Shown here one piece after another: positions 51,236 to 60,900 of a stretch of DNA of 64,000 nucleotides. Within the stretch, counting starts at the first letter, position 1; each line of letters starts with the position of its first letter. Source of the DNA: Prinia subflava (lineage: Eukaryota > Chordata > Aves > Passeriformes > Cisticolidae); contig NC_086248.1 in the NCBI RefSeq assembly GCF_021018805.1, positions 94,083,739 to 94,147,738 of the forward strand, in the 5' to 3' direction. The translations under genes were made by a program, and so were the position numbers. The notes beneath the pieces were generated by a model. The model did no database searches, was not told the DNA's origin, and saw only the letters and a list, made by a program, of their open reading frames with translations.

Positions 51236-51976
51236 TCCTGCAACTGCCTCTTAGAGAACGGCAGGGAATTATCATTATTCTTCTCGGGCAGGCATTTCCA
51301 ATTTGGAGTTAATTGACGCGGTTCTTCATTTGAATAATGACCAAAGGAAAGCCGAGCTTCACCTGAGAAACTTTAAGAGGTTTTTCTTTCCCCCCTTCCC
51401 CCTTCCTTTCTCTTTGATTTAATGTAGAAGTGAGCTGACAGAACCTCGCTTTTCTGAAGGTGAAATTAATCTAGTCCTTCACCGGGAGCGGGAAGAAGCC
51501 GCCAGCCCGGTTCCGAGGATGCGGGGGGCCGCGGGACGCGCTCCAGGAGTGGTTCCGAGTTCAAAGCGAGCTGGACTCGCCCCGAACCAGTCCCTGCACT
51601 CCCAAATCCCGAGGGGGAAGAGCACCCTCGTCCCTCAAGCCTCTGCCGTGGGCACCCCTCATGAGAGAAGTCAGAGAATGGTGGGGAACGGCACAAACTG
51701 TTCAAAAACCTGAGGCTGGCGACTGAGGAGCGTGAGGCAGAGCTGGAACATGGTTTGCGTGAAAACATGGTTTGCCCTGGGAACGGCAGGAAAACTTGAG
51801 CGCAGCCTGTGCCCTGAGTTAACTAAAGCCAATTACTTGTCTCCATATAAAAGGTTTCGCATATGGTTACAGCTGAGGAAATACGAGAAGCTGATGAGTC
51901 GGTTTTGGTTATGATTTAATCAAATAAATTAAAGGAGAAGGGTAAGGATACGCCCAATCTGGGACTTCAAATAACC

Positions 51977-52020
<44 letters not shown>

Positions 52021-52850
52021 AGCATGAGTTTTTTGGGACGCTCTCTGTCCAAAGCCTTTCCTGTTGTACAGAGCAAAGCAAGGCTCTCCGAGTTCACTCA
52101 TCTCATTAGTGCTGGGTGTTTGGGGTTTCTCTTCCTCCCAATGGAGTAACCTTTCATAAACGATTGCAATTTCGGGGGGGAAAAAGTGAGTAGGTGCCAA
52201 ACCAAGCTGGGGGTGGGGCAGAATTTTGCGTTTCAAGCAATTTAGCAGACAGCAATTCTGCTTACAGCAGAGAGGTAGGTGGATTCTTGAAAACATCTTC
52301 CACCGGGGTGTCCTACTTCGGCAATTCTAATTAAAACAAGGTTTAAAAGATGCAAAGAAAGAGCAAGCCTCTTGCTTTATTTCCAATGGGCGTGGGGGAT
52401 ACCGTCAGGCACAAAGGGTGCTTCCAGCTTGTTCTAACGTGCACCTTTGTTTAAAAGAAAAAAAAAATAATCAAGCTCGTCCTCTGATTTCAACTAATGT
52501 ATTTTTAACTGGATTTCTTTCCTCTGCTTTTTGTGATCTGATACCTACCGTGTAGCCCTGGCCCACTTTCAGCCCTGCGGGTGCCCTGCATTGTGTGCGT
52601 GTCTGAAAGAAAAGGGAAAAGTCTTCCATCTCACACTCTTTTGCCCTGTACCTGTGCTTGGGAATTGAATCGTGTCCAAGACAGTGGTCAGCAAAACCCG
52701 CATCCTTCTCGCTGCCTAACCCGAGAGGAGACGCGACTTTGTAGATGCAGTCTGGCCGGCGTGGCTGTGACCGTCCAGCGCCTCAGATCAATAAAGCAGC
52801 CAGTTTTCTGACGTTTCTTTTCCACGGCTGCTTATTGAAAAGGAGCCTTT
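51236..52850. other. Inter-island non-coding segment
   Basis: AT-rich to balanced DNA between islands B and C. It holds a pyrimidine tract at about 51381-51414 and the A41 run at 51978-52018, and no recognisable exon. Segments at 51300-51360 (AATTTGGAGTTAATTGACGCG) and 51810-51920 look like possible conserved patches by composition only. Confidence 0.5.
51978..52018. repeat. A41 homopolymer
   Basis: Forty-one consecutive A residues. The 5' neighbour (TACGCCCAATCTGGGACTTC and upstream) is not a recognisable retroposon, so its origin is unclear. Length is likely polymorphic or imprecise. Confidence 0.9.
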
Positions 52851-52858
52851 ACCGCCAC

Positions 52859-52868
52859 CTATAAATAG
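52859..52868. promoter_or_regulatory. CTATAAATAG: TATA box / MEF2-type site, copy 1
   Basis: An exact CTATAAATAG, which fits both the TATA-box and the MEF2 consensus CTA(A/T)4TAG and reads equivalently on either strand. It sits at the left edge of CpG island C, followed by GCGCTGCG. The 13-mer CCTATAAATAGCG around it recurs at 54558. Whether it works as a core promoter or an activator site cannot be told from sequence. Confidence 0.45.
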
Positions 52869-52949
52869 CGCTGCGTCCAAGTCAATCTTTCTCTTTTTAA
52901 ATTTTTTTTTCCTCCCTACATAAAGTGGCAAAGTTCTAACCAAGATAGC

Positions 52950-53830
52950 GCAAGTTCTCCTTGCAGCTCAGCGCGGGCTCGCCGCGGAGGGGCTGCGCTG
53001 GGGGTCCTGGCTCCAAAGGCGGCTGCGCTGCCGCCTCCGAAGGGAGCGGGGGCTTCGGCGGAGCCAGTCCCAGCCCCGCACCGGCCGCCTTTGAACTTTG
53101 TTCCCGGGCATGGGAGGGAGAGCAGCGAATACCGATACTCACCGTGCACTTTGCCTTTCCAGATGTAACTCCGTCTCTCCCTCTTCTTTGTGTATAAATG
53201 AGCAGAGGTTACATCCCGGGCACGCGGTATAATGCCCTGGATAACCCCGACCCTGTCTGTTAATTTAATGCTACGCTAACCTCAGAGCGTGTGATTGGAG
53301 CTCGAGTGTCGGGTTAGAAAAGCGCCTCTCCGCGCTGGAAACAAATTCGCTTTCTCTCTCCACACCCACCCCCTTTCCACGCGGAGTCTCCCAGCCCTGC
53401 ATTCCTGCACAAACCAGGACACCTACCTTTCCGAGAGCCACGTTCCCTAGCACACACTGCATTTTTTGCCCACTCTGGAAACCGCCGTGCGGTTCCCCAG
53501 ACCCCCGTGCCGAGCCCTGCGTGTGCGTGGGGCTCGGACCCGCGCCCTGTGCTGCTGCCGGGGCAGCGCTGAGACCTCGCGGACGGGGAGGAGGCGCTGC
53601 CCGGCGCCCCCAGTGCCCCTCGCTGGGGAAGGGACGGCGGGGGAGACGGGCCGGGGCTGGCTCTCCCTCCCCAAAATCGCGGTCTCAGCCCGCGGGACTG
53701 GGCTGCTGTGCGGGGCTTTCTACCTGCCTGCGCAGCGGGCTGGGAGCTGACGGACAGTCACCGCTGTACGCGGAGCGATCAAACCCCCTTATCCCCGCGT
53801 GATCTCCAGCTCTCGAGCCCTCTTTATTTA
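52950..53830. promoter_or_regulatory. CpG island C (about 0.9 kb)
   Basis: CpG-dense DNA from 52.95 to 53.10 kb and 53.46 to 53.81 kb, with a less dense bridge. A minus-strand donor-like site, CACG then GTGAGTATCGG, lies in the bridge (exon end 53143). The preceding minus-strand sequence, which includes GATGTAACCTCTGC, could be a short 5' UTR exon. The frames here are compositional. Confidence 0.6.
53143..53250 (-). other. Candidate minus-strand non-coding exon in island C
   Basis: The 5' splice site GTGAGTAT (GT at 53142-53141) is close to consensus. The approximately 100 bp before it on the minus strand is of average GC content, unlike its surroundings, but encodes nothing recognisable. 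The 5' boundary is a guess; there is no clear TATA element. Confidence 0.2.
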
Positions 53831-54039
53831 TTTATTTTCAATTCCCTTTCAATGCCCCAAATGAGGTTTGATGAATACAGCTCGTTGTCCGCGTTGATAC
53901 CAGGGTAATAATTGTCAGGGGGTCTGAGCGCTCCAGGAAAAGGAAAGCGGAGGAGAGGGAGGGATACAACCTCCGCTAGCTCGCTGTTACTAATTCCCAG
54001 CCGGCTCGGACTCAGGGGACAAGGCGATCGCTTAACAAA

Positions 54040-54094
54040 CCCTCCTCCTCCTCCTCCTCTCCCTTCACCACTCCTTCCTTCCTTCCTCTTCTCC
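54040..54094. repeat. Pyrimidine-rich tract, (CCT)n and (TTCC)n
   Basis: CCTCCTCCTCCTCCTCCTCT followed, after ACCA, by (TTCC)n-like units. It is an almost uninterrupted pyrimidine strand facing the polypurine tract that starts 77 bp further on. Confidence 0.85.
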
Positions 54095-54170
54095 GGCACA
54101 TTTTCTCCCCCGCGTTTGCCCACGTTTCATTCCTCCTCTTCATGAGGAATAAACCGTGCAAACTCAAACT

Positions 54171-54225
54171 AAAAAGAAAGAAAAAAAAAAAAAAAGGAAA
54201 AAAAAAGAAAAAAAAAAAGGAAAGG
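54171..54225. repeat. 55-base pure polypurine tract
   Basis: Only A and G for 55 consecutive bases, mostly A with G pairs, followed by GTGGGTGGGTGGG. Such tracts can form triplex (H-DNA) structures and exclude nucleosomes. Confidence 0.9.
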
Positions 54226-54355
54226 TGGGTGGGTGGGAAGAATACAGGAGGGGAATAAAAAAATAAGAAAGGGGAGGGATGAGGGAAAGGACAGAAAGTG
54301 TCTGTGCCTGATCGCTGACCATCTGTGCAAAAGGTGATCATTGTTAGCTACTCAC

Positions 54356-54535
54356 ATGGCTGGTGGCAGAGCAGCTCTTAGCAATTAATAAGTCTCTCAG
54401 CTTGAGCTCTTCTTTTCCCTTTTGGACGGCAGCGCTCTCTGCGTGGCTCGCTCTCACTGGCGCGCACACACAAACCCGATCAGATGCTTCGGGACCGGCC
54501 ACTTTGCGAGGGCAACAACACGGGAGGGTTTGTAT
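54356..54535 (-). other. Candidate minus-strand non-coding first exon
   Basis: On the minus strand a CTATTTATAG element (54568-54559) is followed about 30 bp later by a region where transcription could start. The sequence then runs for about 180 bp to CCAGCCAT followed by GTGAGTAG, a good 5' splice site with GT at 54355-54354. The spacing TATA, then start, then short exon, then donor is that of a TATA-driven 5' UTR exon. The only ATG near its end overlaps the donor (CCATGTGAG), so a coding start there is unlikely. No protein similarity is seen. If real, coding exons lie at lower coordinates. Confidence 0.4.
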
Positions 54536-54558
54536 TACTCCAGGTTCGTGTGTGTAGC

Positions 54559-54568
54559 CTATAAATAG
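54559..54568 (-). promoter_or_regulatory. CTATAAATAG: TATA box / MEF2-type site, copy 2
   Basis: Second exact CTATAAATAG, in the same 13-base context (CCTATAAATAGCG) as the copy at 52859. Read on the minus strand it sits about 25-35 bp before the 5' part of a candidate exon that ends in a GTGAGT donor, so a TATA function for minus-strand transcription is plausible. MEF2 binding is the alternative or additional reading. Confidence 0.5.
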
Positions 54569-54905
54569 CGAACTTTTTGATGGAATCAGCTAACAAATGA
54601 GAGGAGAAGGCGTAATTTTGCGCAGGGAGCCCCCCTTTCTCTTTGCAAGATTAAAACCCCCCAGGCAGCAGACAGAGCTAAAGTTGTGGGTGTGTGGAAA
54701 GGAATCTCACTTTACTGTAATCGTGCGCGAGATTTGTTTGTTTGTTTATTTGGGGGGCTGTTTTTGTTCCTCCCCCCAACGCCACCCCCCACCAACCTGT
54801 ACGTTCACATCCTCCTCCCTGCCTTCCCAGCTAGGGGCAGGAACTGACCCGCATTAGCACCGACTTCAGCTCCAAGTTGGGAACACACGGCGCATTTGGG
54901 GTTTT

Positions 54906-54907
<2 letters not shown>

Positions 54908-54983
<76 letters not shown>
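54908..54983. repeat. T76 homopolymer
   Basis: Seventy-six uninterrupted T residues, flanked by GTTTTCC and CCGGGATG. It is extraordinarily long for a pure mononucleotide run in a vertebrate promoter region. It creates the false poly-Lys and poly-Phe frames of up to 311 codons that read through it. It could be a real expanded tract or an artefact of sequencing or consensus calling. Confidence 0.9.
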
Positions 54984-55559
54984 CCGGGATGTGGGGGAAG
55001 ATGTCCACGCGATACCGTGTGGAAGTGCAGGAGGCGGCCAGGCAGGCTTCCCTGAACGTGCCCTAATTTTGAAAGCAAGTGATGAACAGAAAGAAAACAG
55101 GTCGGAATTATTGGGGGGGGCGGGGGGGGGAAGGAGGCGGGAAGGAGGTACTTCGGTAGGAACGAAGTGTGTGACTGTGGCTTTGGGTCTTCCATGGCCC
55201 ACGTCGAGAGACGGCGCCTGGACACACGTAGCTGTGGGGGTTCCGCTGTCCCGGCCGGCGCGGCGGAGCCCCGGGCACGCGTGGGCGCCGCGGAACCTCG
55301 TCCTTGCGGGCGCCCGGCCCTTCGCGGGTGGGCAGAGGGGCTGGCCCGACGGCTCGGGCCCGGGGGGAAACCCCTGCTCCAGAGCCCACCCCGGCCTTCC
55401 CCGGGCAGCCTGCGGGCTCCTCGGGGCCGGCTCCCCCCGCCGTCCTCCCTCCCTGCCTCCCTCCCGTGCAGTGTCGGAGGTCTGAGCGGTACCGGCACGT
55501 TCGGCATCCCCCTCTAAGGACAGCCCTGTCCCCCGAGGACATTGATTTGCGGGAAGCTT

Positions 55560-55800
55560 AAGGCTGGGCCCTGTCAGCAGAGGGGCTGCCGCTGATAAGG
55601 ATCCCACCGCGGCAGCTATGAAGAGGTTTTCTCCTCTGACAGGTGCCTGACAGGGCTGGCCGGGAAGAACTGCTGACCTGTCTAAAGAAATATATCTGCG
55701 TCTCCCGGAATGGCAGGACAGATGGTGCCCGTTCGCACCGCGGCGACTTCTCTCGATGGCACACACCGAGCGGAGCTGATGAGTGGTTTGTTTTTATGGC
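55560..55800. promoter_or_regulatory. Candidate conserved regulatory pocket with TGACAG and GATA motifs
   Basis: Within island D this moderately GC pocket contains three TGACAG/CTGTCA cores (55571-55576, 55637-55642, 55648-55653), a TGATAAGG GATA-type site (55593-55600) and the posterior-HOX/CDX-like TTTTTATGGC near 55790. TGACAG is the core of MEIS/TGIF (TALE) binding sites. Motif content is seen directly; regulatory function is inferred. Confidence 0.3.
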
Positions 55801-56344
55801 AGAGAGGTAGCGATGCCCTCGGACATCCCGTGGCAAGGGCTTGATGGGAAATGTCCGCTCCCGTACGGGCGCGGGAGCCACCGAGGCGCGTACCGGGAGG
55901 GCAGGGGGGCAGGGACACGCCTACACGGACCTGCCGCAGGATCGCCGAGGAAAGGGGCTTTCGGCACCCGTGCCACAGCCGCGGCCCCAGTTCCCTCCAA
56001 ACTGGTTCTGAAAGTCGTTCCCCCTCGTCCCCTCTCCCCTAGGCGGAGGAGCCCCGGCAGCGCCGGGCCGGGCTCCCGCTGCCTTTGTGCCGCCCGCGGG
56101 GCCGCGCAGGAGCCCGCGTCAGGCAGCGCACGGGGAGGCAGGGCCGCCGAGCCCTCTCGCCCTGAGCCGCTCTCCCTGCCGAGGCCCCGCTGGGGACAGC
56201 CTGGGCGCGGACACGCGGTCCCGGCCCCCCCTGTCCCCCCGGGCCCGGCGGCGGCTCCCGGCCAGCCCGGCAGTCCGCGCTCTGCCCCCCGCGCCCGGCT
56301 CCCGCGGCTCCCGGGCGGCGCGCAGCCCGCCGCGCTGGTCCGTC

Positions 56345-56410
56345 CGCACACGTTTCCAATCTCATGGCTCATAAACTATTAGCGAGGGGATTTCATTATT
56401 CACCTTCCGT
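56345..56410. promoter_or_regulatory. AT-rich pocket in CpG island D
   Basis: About 65 bp reading CAATCTCATGGCTCATAAAC, then TATTAGCGAGGGGATTTC, then ATTATTCACC. It is AT-rich and sharply bounded by very GC-rich DNA on the left. Such a pocket in an island often reflects a conserved transcription-factor module. No specific factor can be assigned. Confidence 0.25.
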
Positions 56411-56631
56411 ATCTTGCAAAGGAGAAAGGGGGAAAAAAAAGGCAAACCAACAAAACACGCAGTCCTGGTAACAGCGAGACCGGGCCGGGTTTAAATCCCA
56501 GCGCCTGCCCAGGCTGAGGGCTCTGGGCTCGGCTCGGGGCTCGGGGCTCCGCCGAGTTCCTCCCTCCGGCGCTGGGCTCCGGCCGCGGCTGCTTGTCCCG
56601 GAGGGACTGCGGCGGTCAGCCTCGGCCGAGG

Positions 56632-56673
56632 GCAAGGCAAAGCAAGGCAAAGCAAAGCAAAGCAAAGCAAAGC
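56632..56673. repeat. (GCAAA)n pentanucleotide repeat
   Basis: About eight units alternating GCAAG and GCAAA and ending in pure GCAAA copies, placed within CpG island D. Likely polymorphic in length. Confidence 0.9.
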
Positions 56674-57010
56674 TGTGAACCGCGTTTTACCGGCCGCGGA
56701 GAAAATATTCCAGAAGAAAGAATAAAATCTTGGGGACGAAAGGGGCGCGGGGCGGGGGGGCAATCTGCTTGTTTTCCTTAGTTTTTTTTCTTTTCTTCCC
56801 CCCCCCACCCCGCCCGCCTTTTTCTGCACTATATACACTGATAACACTGGGAGTCCTTTAGCTCTGCCTGGGAATGTGACAGATCGCCCTCCGGGGCGTG
56901 CAGCACAAGCGCTCCGCGGAGCTTTGGCCAGAGGCCGGGGCGCGGCCGGGCGGGGGCTGCGAGGGGCCGGGGGCAGCCGGGGGCAGCCCCGCGCCTCGGC
57001 AGGGCGCCTA

Positions 57011-57689
57011 TGGAAACACAGCACCCCATCCAGGGAAAGTTACTGACAGCCTGGATGAGATGAACTCAAGTGTTAATACAGCCAACTTTGTTTCTTCCTT
57101 TCCCTTCCTTTCATGGTTTTTTTTTTTTTTTCATCTTTTAAGAAATAGACTGCGAAGAAGTTTAGACCACGGGGTAATTATAAAAACCAATATAGGGATT
57201 TTGAAAGAGAGACCCACTGCACAATTTTATACCGAGGAGCAAAATATTCTGGCGAAGTCTGGGGTCATCACCTACAATACAGCAATGTTCCCTCCCTGTT
57301 TAATATACATGGTGTGGGAAATGGAGGGAAAACATAGCTAGCACCTGTAGTGTCAAAGGAAAAAAAAATAAATTTAGTACATCGTATTTTGGGGCTATTT
57401 TGCAGGACATTCTTCAAAAATAGACCCATATTTAATTATAGCTCTAATGATTTCCTCTATGCGACTGCTAGTTAATAGTAAGGAGGAAATGGGGTTTCTA
57501 TACAGTTTTTGCATTTTGGTATCTTTAAAAAAATAGTAATTTTCTCATGTGTTAATAGCGCATGTGGGACTGCAAGTGACCAACGCGGACCAACTTTTAA
57601 TTAACACACTGACCTGCCGAAGAAGCAAAACTCCCTTGAACAAACAAACAAAAAAAGTGTGCATATACACACACCGCCATATCGGAATG
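57011..57689. other. Non-coding segment between islands D and E
   Basis: AT-rich DNA with a T run at about 57118-57131 and no recognisable exon. The 147-codon frame spanning 56898-57341 starts in island sequence and continues through this region without any recognisable domain. Confidence 0.5.
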
Positions 57690-57905
57690 ACCCTGGGAAC
57701 CCCAGGGCTCTCCTTGCGCTTTCTGCAGGGGGGGGGGGTGATTTCCCGGAGGGCCGAGGAGCTGCGCAGGTCCCGCGCCCGCCGCCTCCTCTCGCAGCCC
57801 CGCTCGAGCGGCGGCCCCGGGCGGGGGAGGCGGAGCGGGCGGGGCGCTGGGACCGGAGCCCCGGAGCGGCGAGTGCGGGGAAAAGGCCGTGGAAGAAAGG
57901 CGGAG
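57690..57905. promoter_or_regulatory. CpG island E (small)
   Basis: About 200 bp with high CpG and GC content (GCCGCCTCCTCTCGCAG, GGCGGAGCGGGCGGGGCG), with a G10 run near 57728. It is the outermost island of the cluster. GC-box-like GGGCGG strings are present; no start site is identifiable. Confidence 0.55.
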
Positions 57906-60900
57906 GATTTGGGCTCTATGGGAGGTGTGGTACAAACGCCATGAGGGGGTGAACACAAGCTCACGCGTGGGTGCTACAAGCTCCAGAGCCTGTTCGGCAG
58001 CTCCTCCACACGAAGCACAAAGAGAGGTCAGTCAGCAGCCTGAAGGATGAACTCCTTTTCTTTCTGCTGATGCCTTGTCAATGCTTTGTTTGTCTTATTT
58101 TTCCCCTTCATGGTTAAATTAAATATGGTTTTAAAATTATTATTTTTTTTCCATTCACTACACACTTCAGGCAGGCTGGATGCAGCCCCCACCCCCCCAA
58201 AACTGGCACTGGAGTACGTTACTGCCGAGTTACACTTTAACTTCTCTGCAGGTAATAATTAAAGACCTTCTTCTACATCTCTCTCCCCCACAGAAACACC
58301 GAGGCTCCCTTTCACAATAGATTATATTGATCACACACACGGTCACACTCTCCTCGGAGCCGCCATGTGCGAGCTGCTCTCAATTCTGTGCAATTCCATG
58401 CAACTTTTCCCAGATCTTCTCCCATTCTTTTCCCGAGATGAAAGGTTTATTTAGGGTTGCATTTCTATGAACGCTTTCAAATCCCCCCAAGGGGAAGCTC
58501 CATGTGCAAAAGGGGACAGCCAGTCACTCAGATGCACACCTACAGGCTTTGGCCGTAAGTCTGAATTTTGTTCCACAGTTGCATTTTGTGTGAGTTTAAA
58601 GATAAGAGATACAGAGGGAACAAAGTCATCTGACATCAGTAATGGAGTATCTCTGTCTAGTGAGAAGAACCCAAACTTTTTTTCACTGGTGACACCTTCC
58701 AAAGAAAACCTTCAGCCTTGTCCTAACAGCCATACTGAAAGTTTTAGGGGCTCTGAGTTGCTTGAGATCACAAATGAATCTGCCAGTGAAGTCAGGCACA
58801 CACCTGATATCAGCAGAGGGTCAAGAGCTGGCCAGTTCCAGCTGGGCCCGCATTTGATTTACTTCAGGCTGTTAAGATGTATGCTGCGGTGTTTTGATAA
58901 GAAAAAAGGAGTCAGCAGTTTGATTTGGCAATTCTTTCTTTTTTTTTTTTTTTTTTATTTTTTTCCCCTCTGTAGAGAGCCGCAGTTTAAGCTGAGGAAT
59001 TTGTTGTTGCTGGTGGGATGGTTTTTAGTGGAGGTTTTTGGTCTGCATGGGGCTATCTCATTTCATTCTGTTAACACTTAACTGTGTTTCTCACTCTCCC
59101 AAGTGAGCCAGACTGTGGCATGAACTTTTATGCAGCTTGTCTACCTCAGGCCTCCAGCATCTCTGGCCCGTGCCTTTGCTGGGGTTCACCCCAGCCACAG
59201 AACTTGGAGCAACAGCAAAGGCAGTGACCAGCACTCAGTGGGTCACACCAGCAACCTGCTTGGTCTTGCTGGAGCCCTACCACAGCCTTCCCCTCACACC
59301 TCTCTCTTCCACAGGGCCTTGTCCCTGAGTTTCATCAGATGCCCCTGAAATATTTCAATTTGGGGTTTTTTATACTGTACTGATGTACAGGCTGAGTGTG
59401 GAGGCTGCTTGCTCTCAGCTGAATTAAACTATTATTCGAAGTTATCTCCGGCACCTGCTGTGCCCTCTCTTACAGCCCCCCAAACTTTTGATCACAGAGT
59501 TAAACCACAGGAATTACACCAGGGATGTTATCTCAGACGTGCGTGTCTGTGCAGTGTAAGGAACACCTGCCATACTCCAGGCCAGAGGACCATTGCACAA
59601 ATGACACCCTCAGAGGTGGCACCAATGGGTGCATAAATAGGAGAATAAGGAGCAGATCAGGATTTTTTTTAAAAATTGTATCCCTGGTTTTTCTTTTCCT
59701 TTCCTCTTATTTTAGTTTCTCTGCCTCTAGAATAGGGAAGTAAGAGTCACTGACCCTATTGCCTTTCCGTGAGGCAATTGGTGTTTGAAAAAAACCCAGA
59801 AATCCTCAGAGGACATAATCTCTGATAATGTATATTCTAAGGTAGATGTGCTGCCATTCCCTGTACTGGAGTTGGCAAATATTTCTCAGCAGAGACCACA
59901 TTTTCTGTTGCATGTAGCTTTAGAAAAAACATCATCACTTAGGCTGAAAACTGATATGCTGACTGTCTGTACTGGGCAGATTATTTTGAAAATACCTGCC
60001 AAAACAATTTGTCCATTTCCAAGAACAAGGTTATGGAAAAATAAACAGTTTTGCTCACACTAAAATGGAAACTTTTTTCCTTTGAAATGCTCTGCTGCCC
60101 TCAGGCTTTGAAGCACAGTCTCAAAATGTGACCTTTTTTTTATTTAAAACATGCTTTTCCCTCTCTGTCTGAAGATTTATCTAAATGTGTCTAACTTACA
60201 AATATTAGAAGTTGTGTCATGAACAGATGGCCAGCAGTGATTTCTTTTATTCTAGCAGGAAAAAGGCATTGCTGAAGGTTGGCCCTCTCTGCAAACAGAA
60301 GCTTGAGGATACAGTGGTGAGGCTAGAGTTCCACTTGAATCCCCACACCCAAGTTTCCCCCCTGAGCCTGAGCTTTGGCGCAGAATCTGAGAGGCAGGAA
60401 TCCTATCTCTCCTCAGCTCCAAGTGATTTGAAGGTTGTGTCAAGAGGAAAGGTCTCCTCATGAATACAACAGAGAGGAAAAAACCATCCAGCCTGTGACA
60501 GAGCAGGTAACAGAAGCAGCCAAGGCAGCCAGAGAGAAAAGCTGGGACTGGTGTTTGGAGGCAGGAGCCTGGGACGGATTAGGTAAGGAGACACAGAGGC
60601 TGTGCAGAGAGAGCGGAGAGAAACCATTCTGTCGAGGAGCCTGGAGGGCAGAGAGGAGGGCAAGGCTGGAAAAACCAACTAATGTTGTCAGCCAAGAGCA
60701 AGGATGCTTAATTGCAGGATGTCCAGAGTAGCTGGGCTGAATTTCATTTGAAACATGGTAGAAATTCTGAAAGTCAAAATGTGGAGGTTTTTTCCACTAT
60801 TTATAGCTGATGCAGTTTAGCTACATAATTAATGCTTTTTATTTGGAATAGAGTCTGCTTTCTAATGCTGAGAAAGAACTGACCTTCAAGAGAAGTGTTT

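Larger units (their letters stand above)
53831..55180. other. Segment between islands C and D with putative TATA promoter and long homopolymers
   Basis: Contains an imperfect polypyrimidine tract (54040-54094), a 55-base pure purine tract (54171-54225), a candidate minus-strand exon with TATA box (54356-54568) and the T76 run (54908-54983). A C/G-rich patch, with long C or G runs, lies at 54773-54795 and 55111-55132. No coding exon was recognised. Confidence 0.5.
55185..57010. promoter_or_regulatory. CpG island D (about 1.8 kb)
   Basis: Dense CpG from about 55.19 kb to 55.54 kb, 55.84 to 56.35 kb and 56.48 to 57.01 kb. It is broken by two less GC-rich pockets (55540-55800 and 56345-56475) and by a pentanucleotide repeat at 56632. 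The numerous 60-200 codon frames on both strands are compositional (Ala, Arg, Pro, Gly) with no domain. It is likely the main promoter island of the locus. Confidence 0.75.

Noticed and set aside
51856..51879. CCATATAAAAGG as an SRF (CArG) site or TATA box
   Set aside because: The spacing between CC and GG is eight rather than six A/T bases, and no exon or initiator follows.
54831..55766. 311-codon minus-strand frame, the longest open frame in the window
   Set aside because: It reads through the T76 homopolymer as poly-Lys and through CpG-island sequence; no domain, and length depends on homopolymer phase.
55783..56382. 199-codon plus-strand and 192-codon minus-strand frames
   Set aside because: Mutually overlapping frames in very GC-rich DNA where stop codons are rare; not protein-like.
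50296..57905. Naming a specific transcription-factor gene for the island cluster
   Set aside because: MEF2-type sites and non-coding exon candidates fit several loci; no coding exon is present to decide, so no symbol is given.
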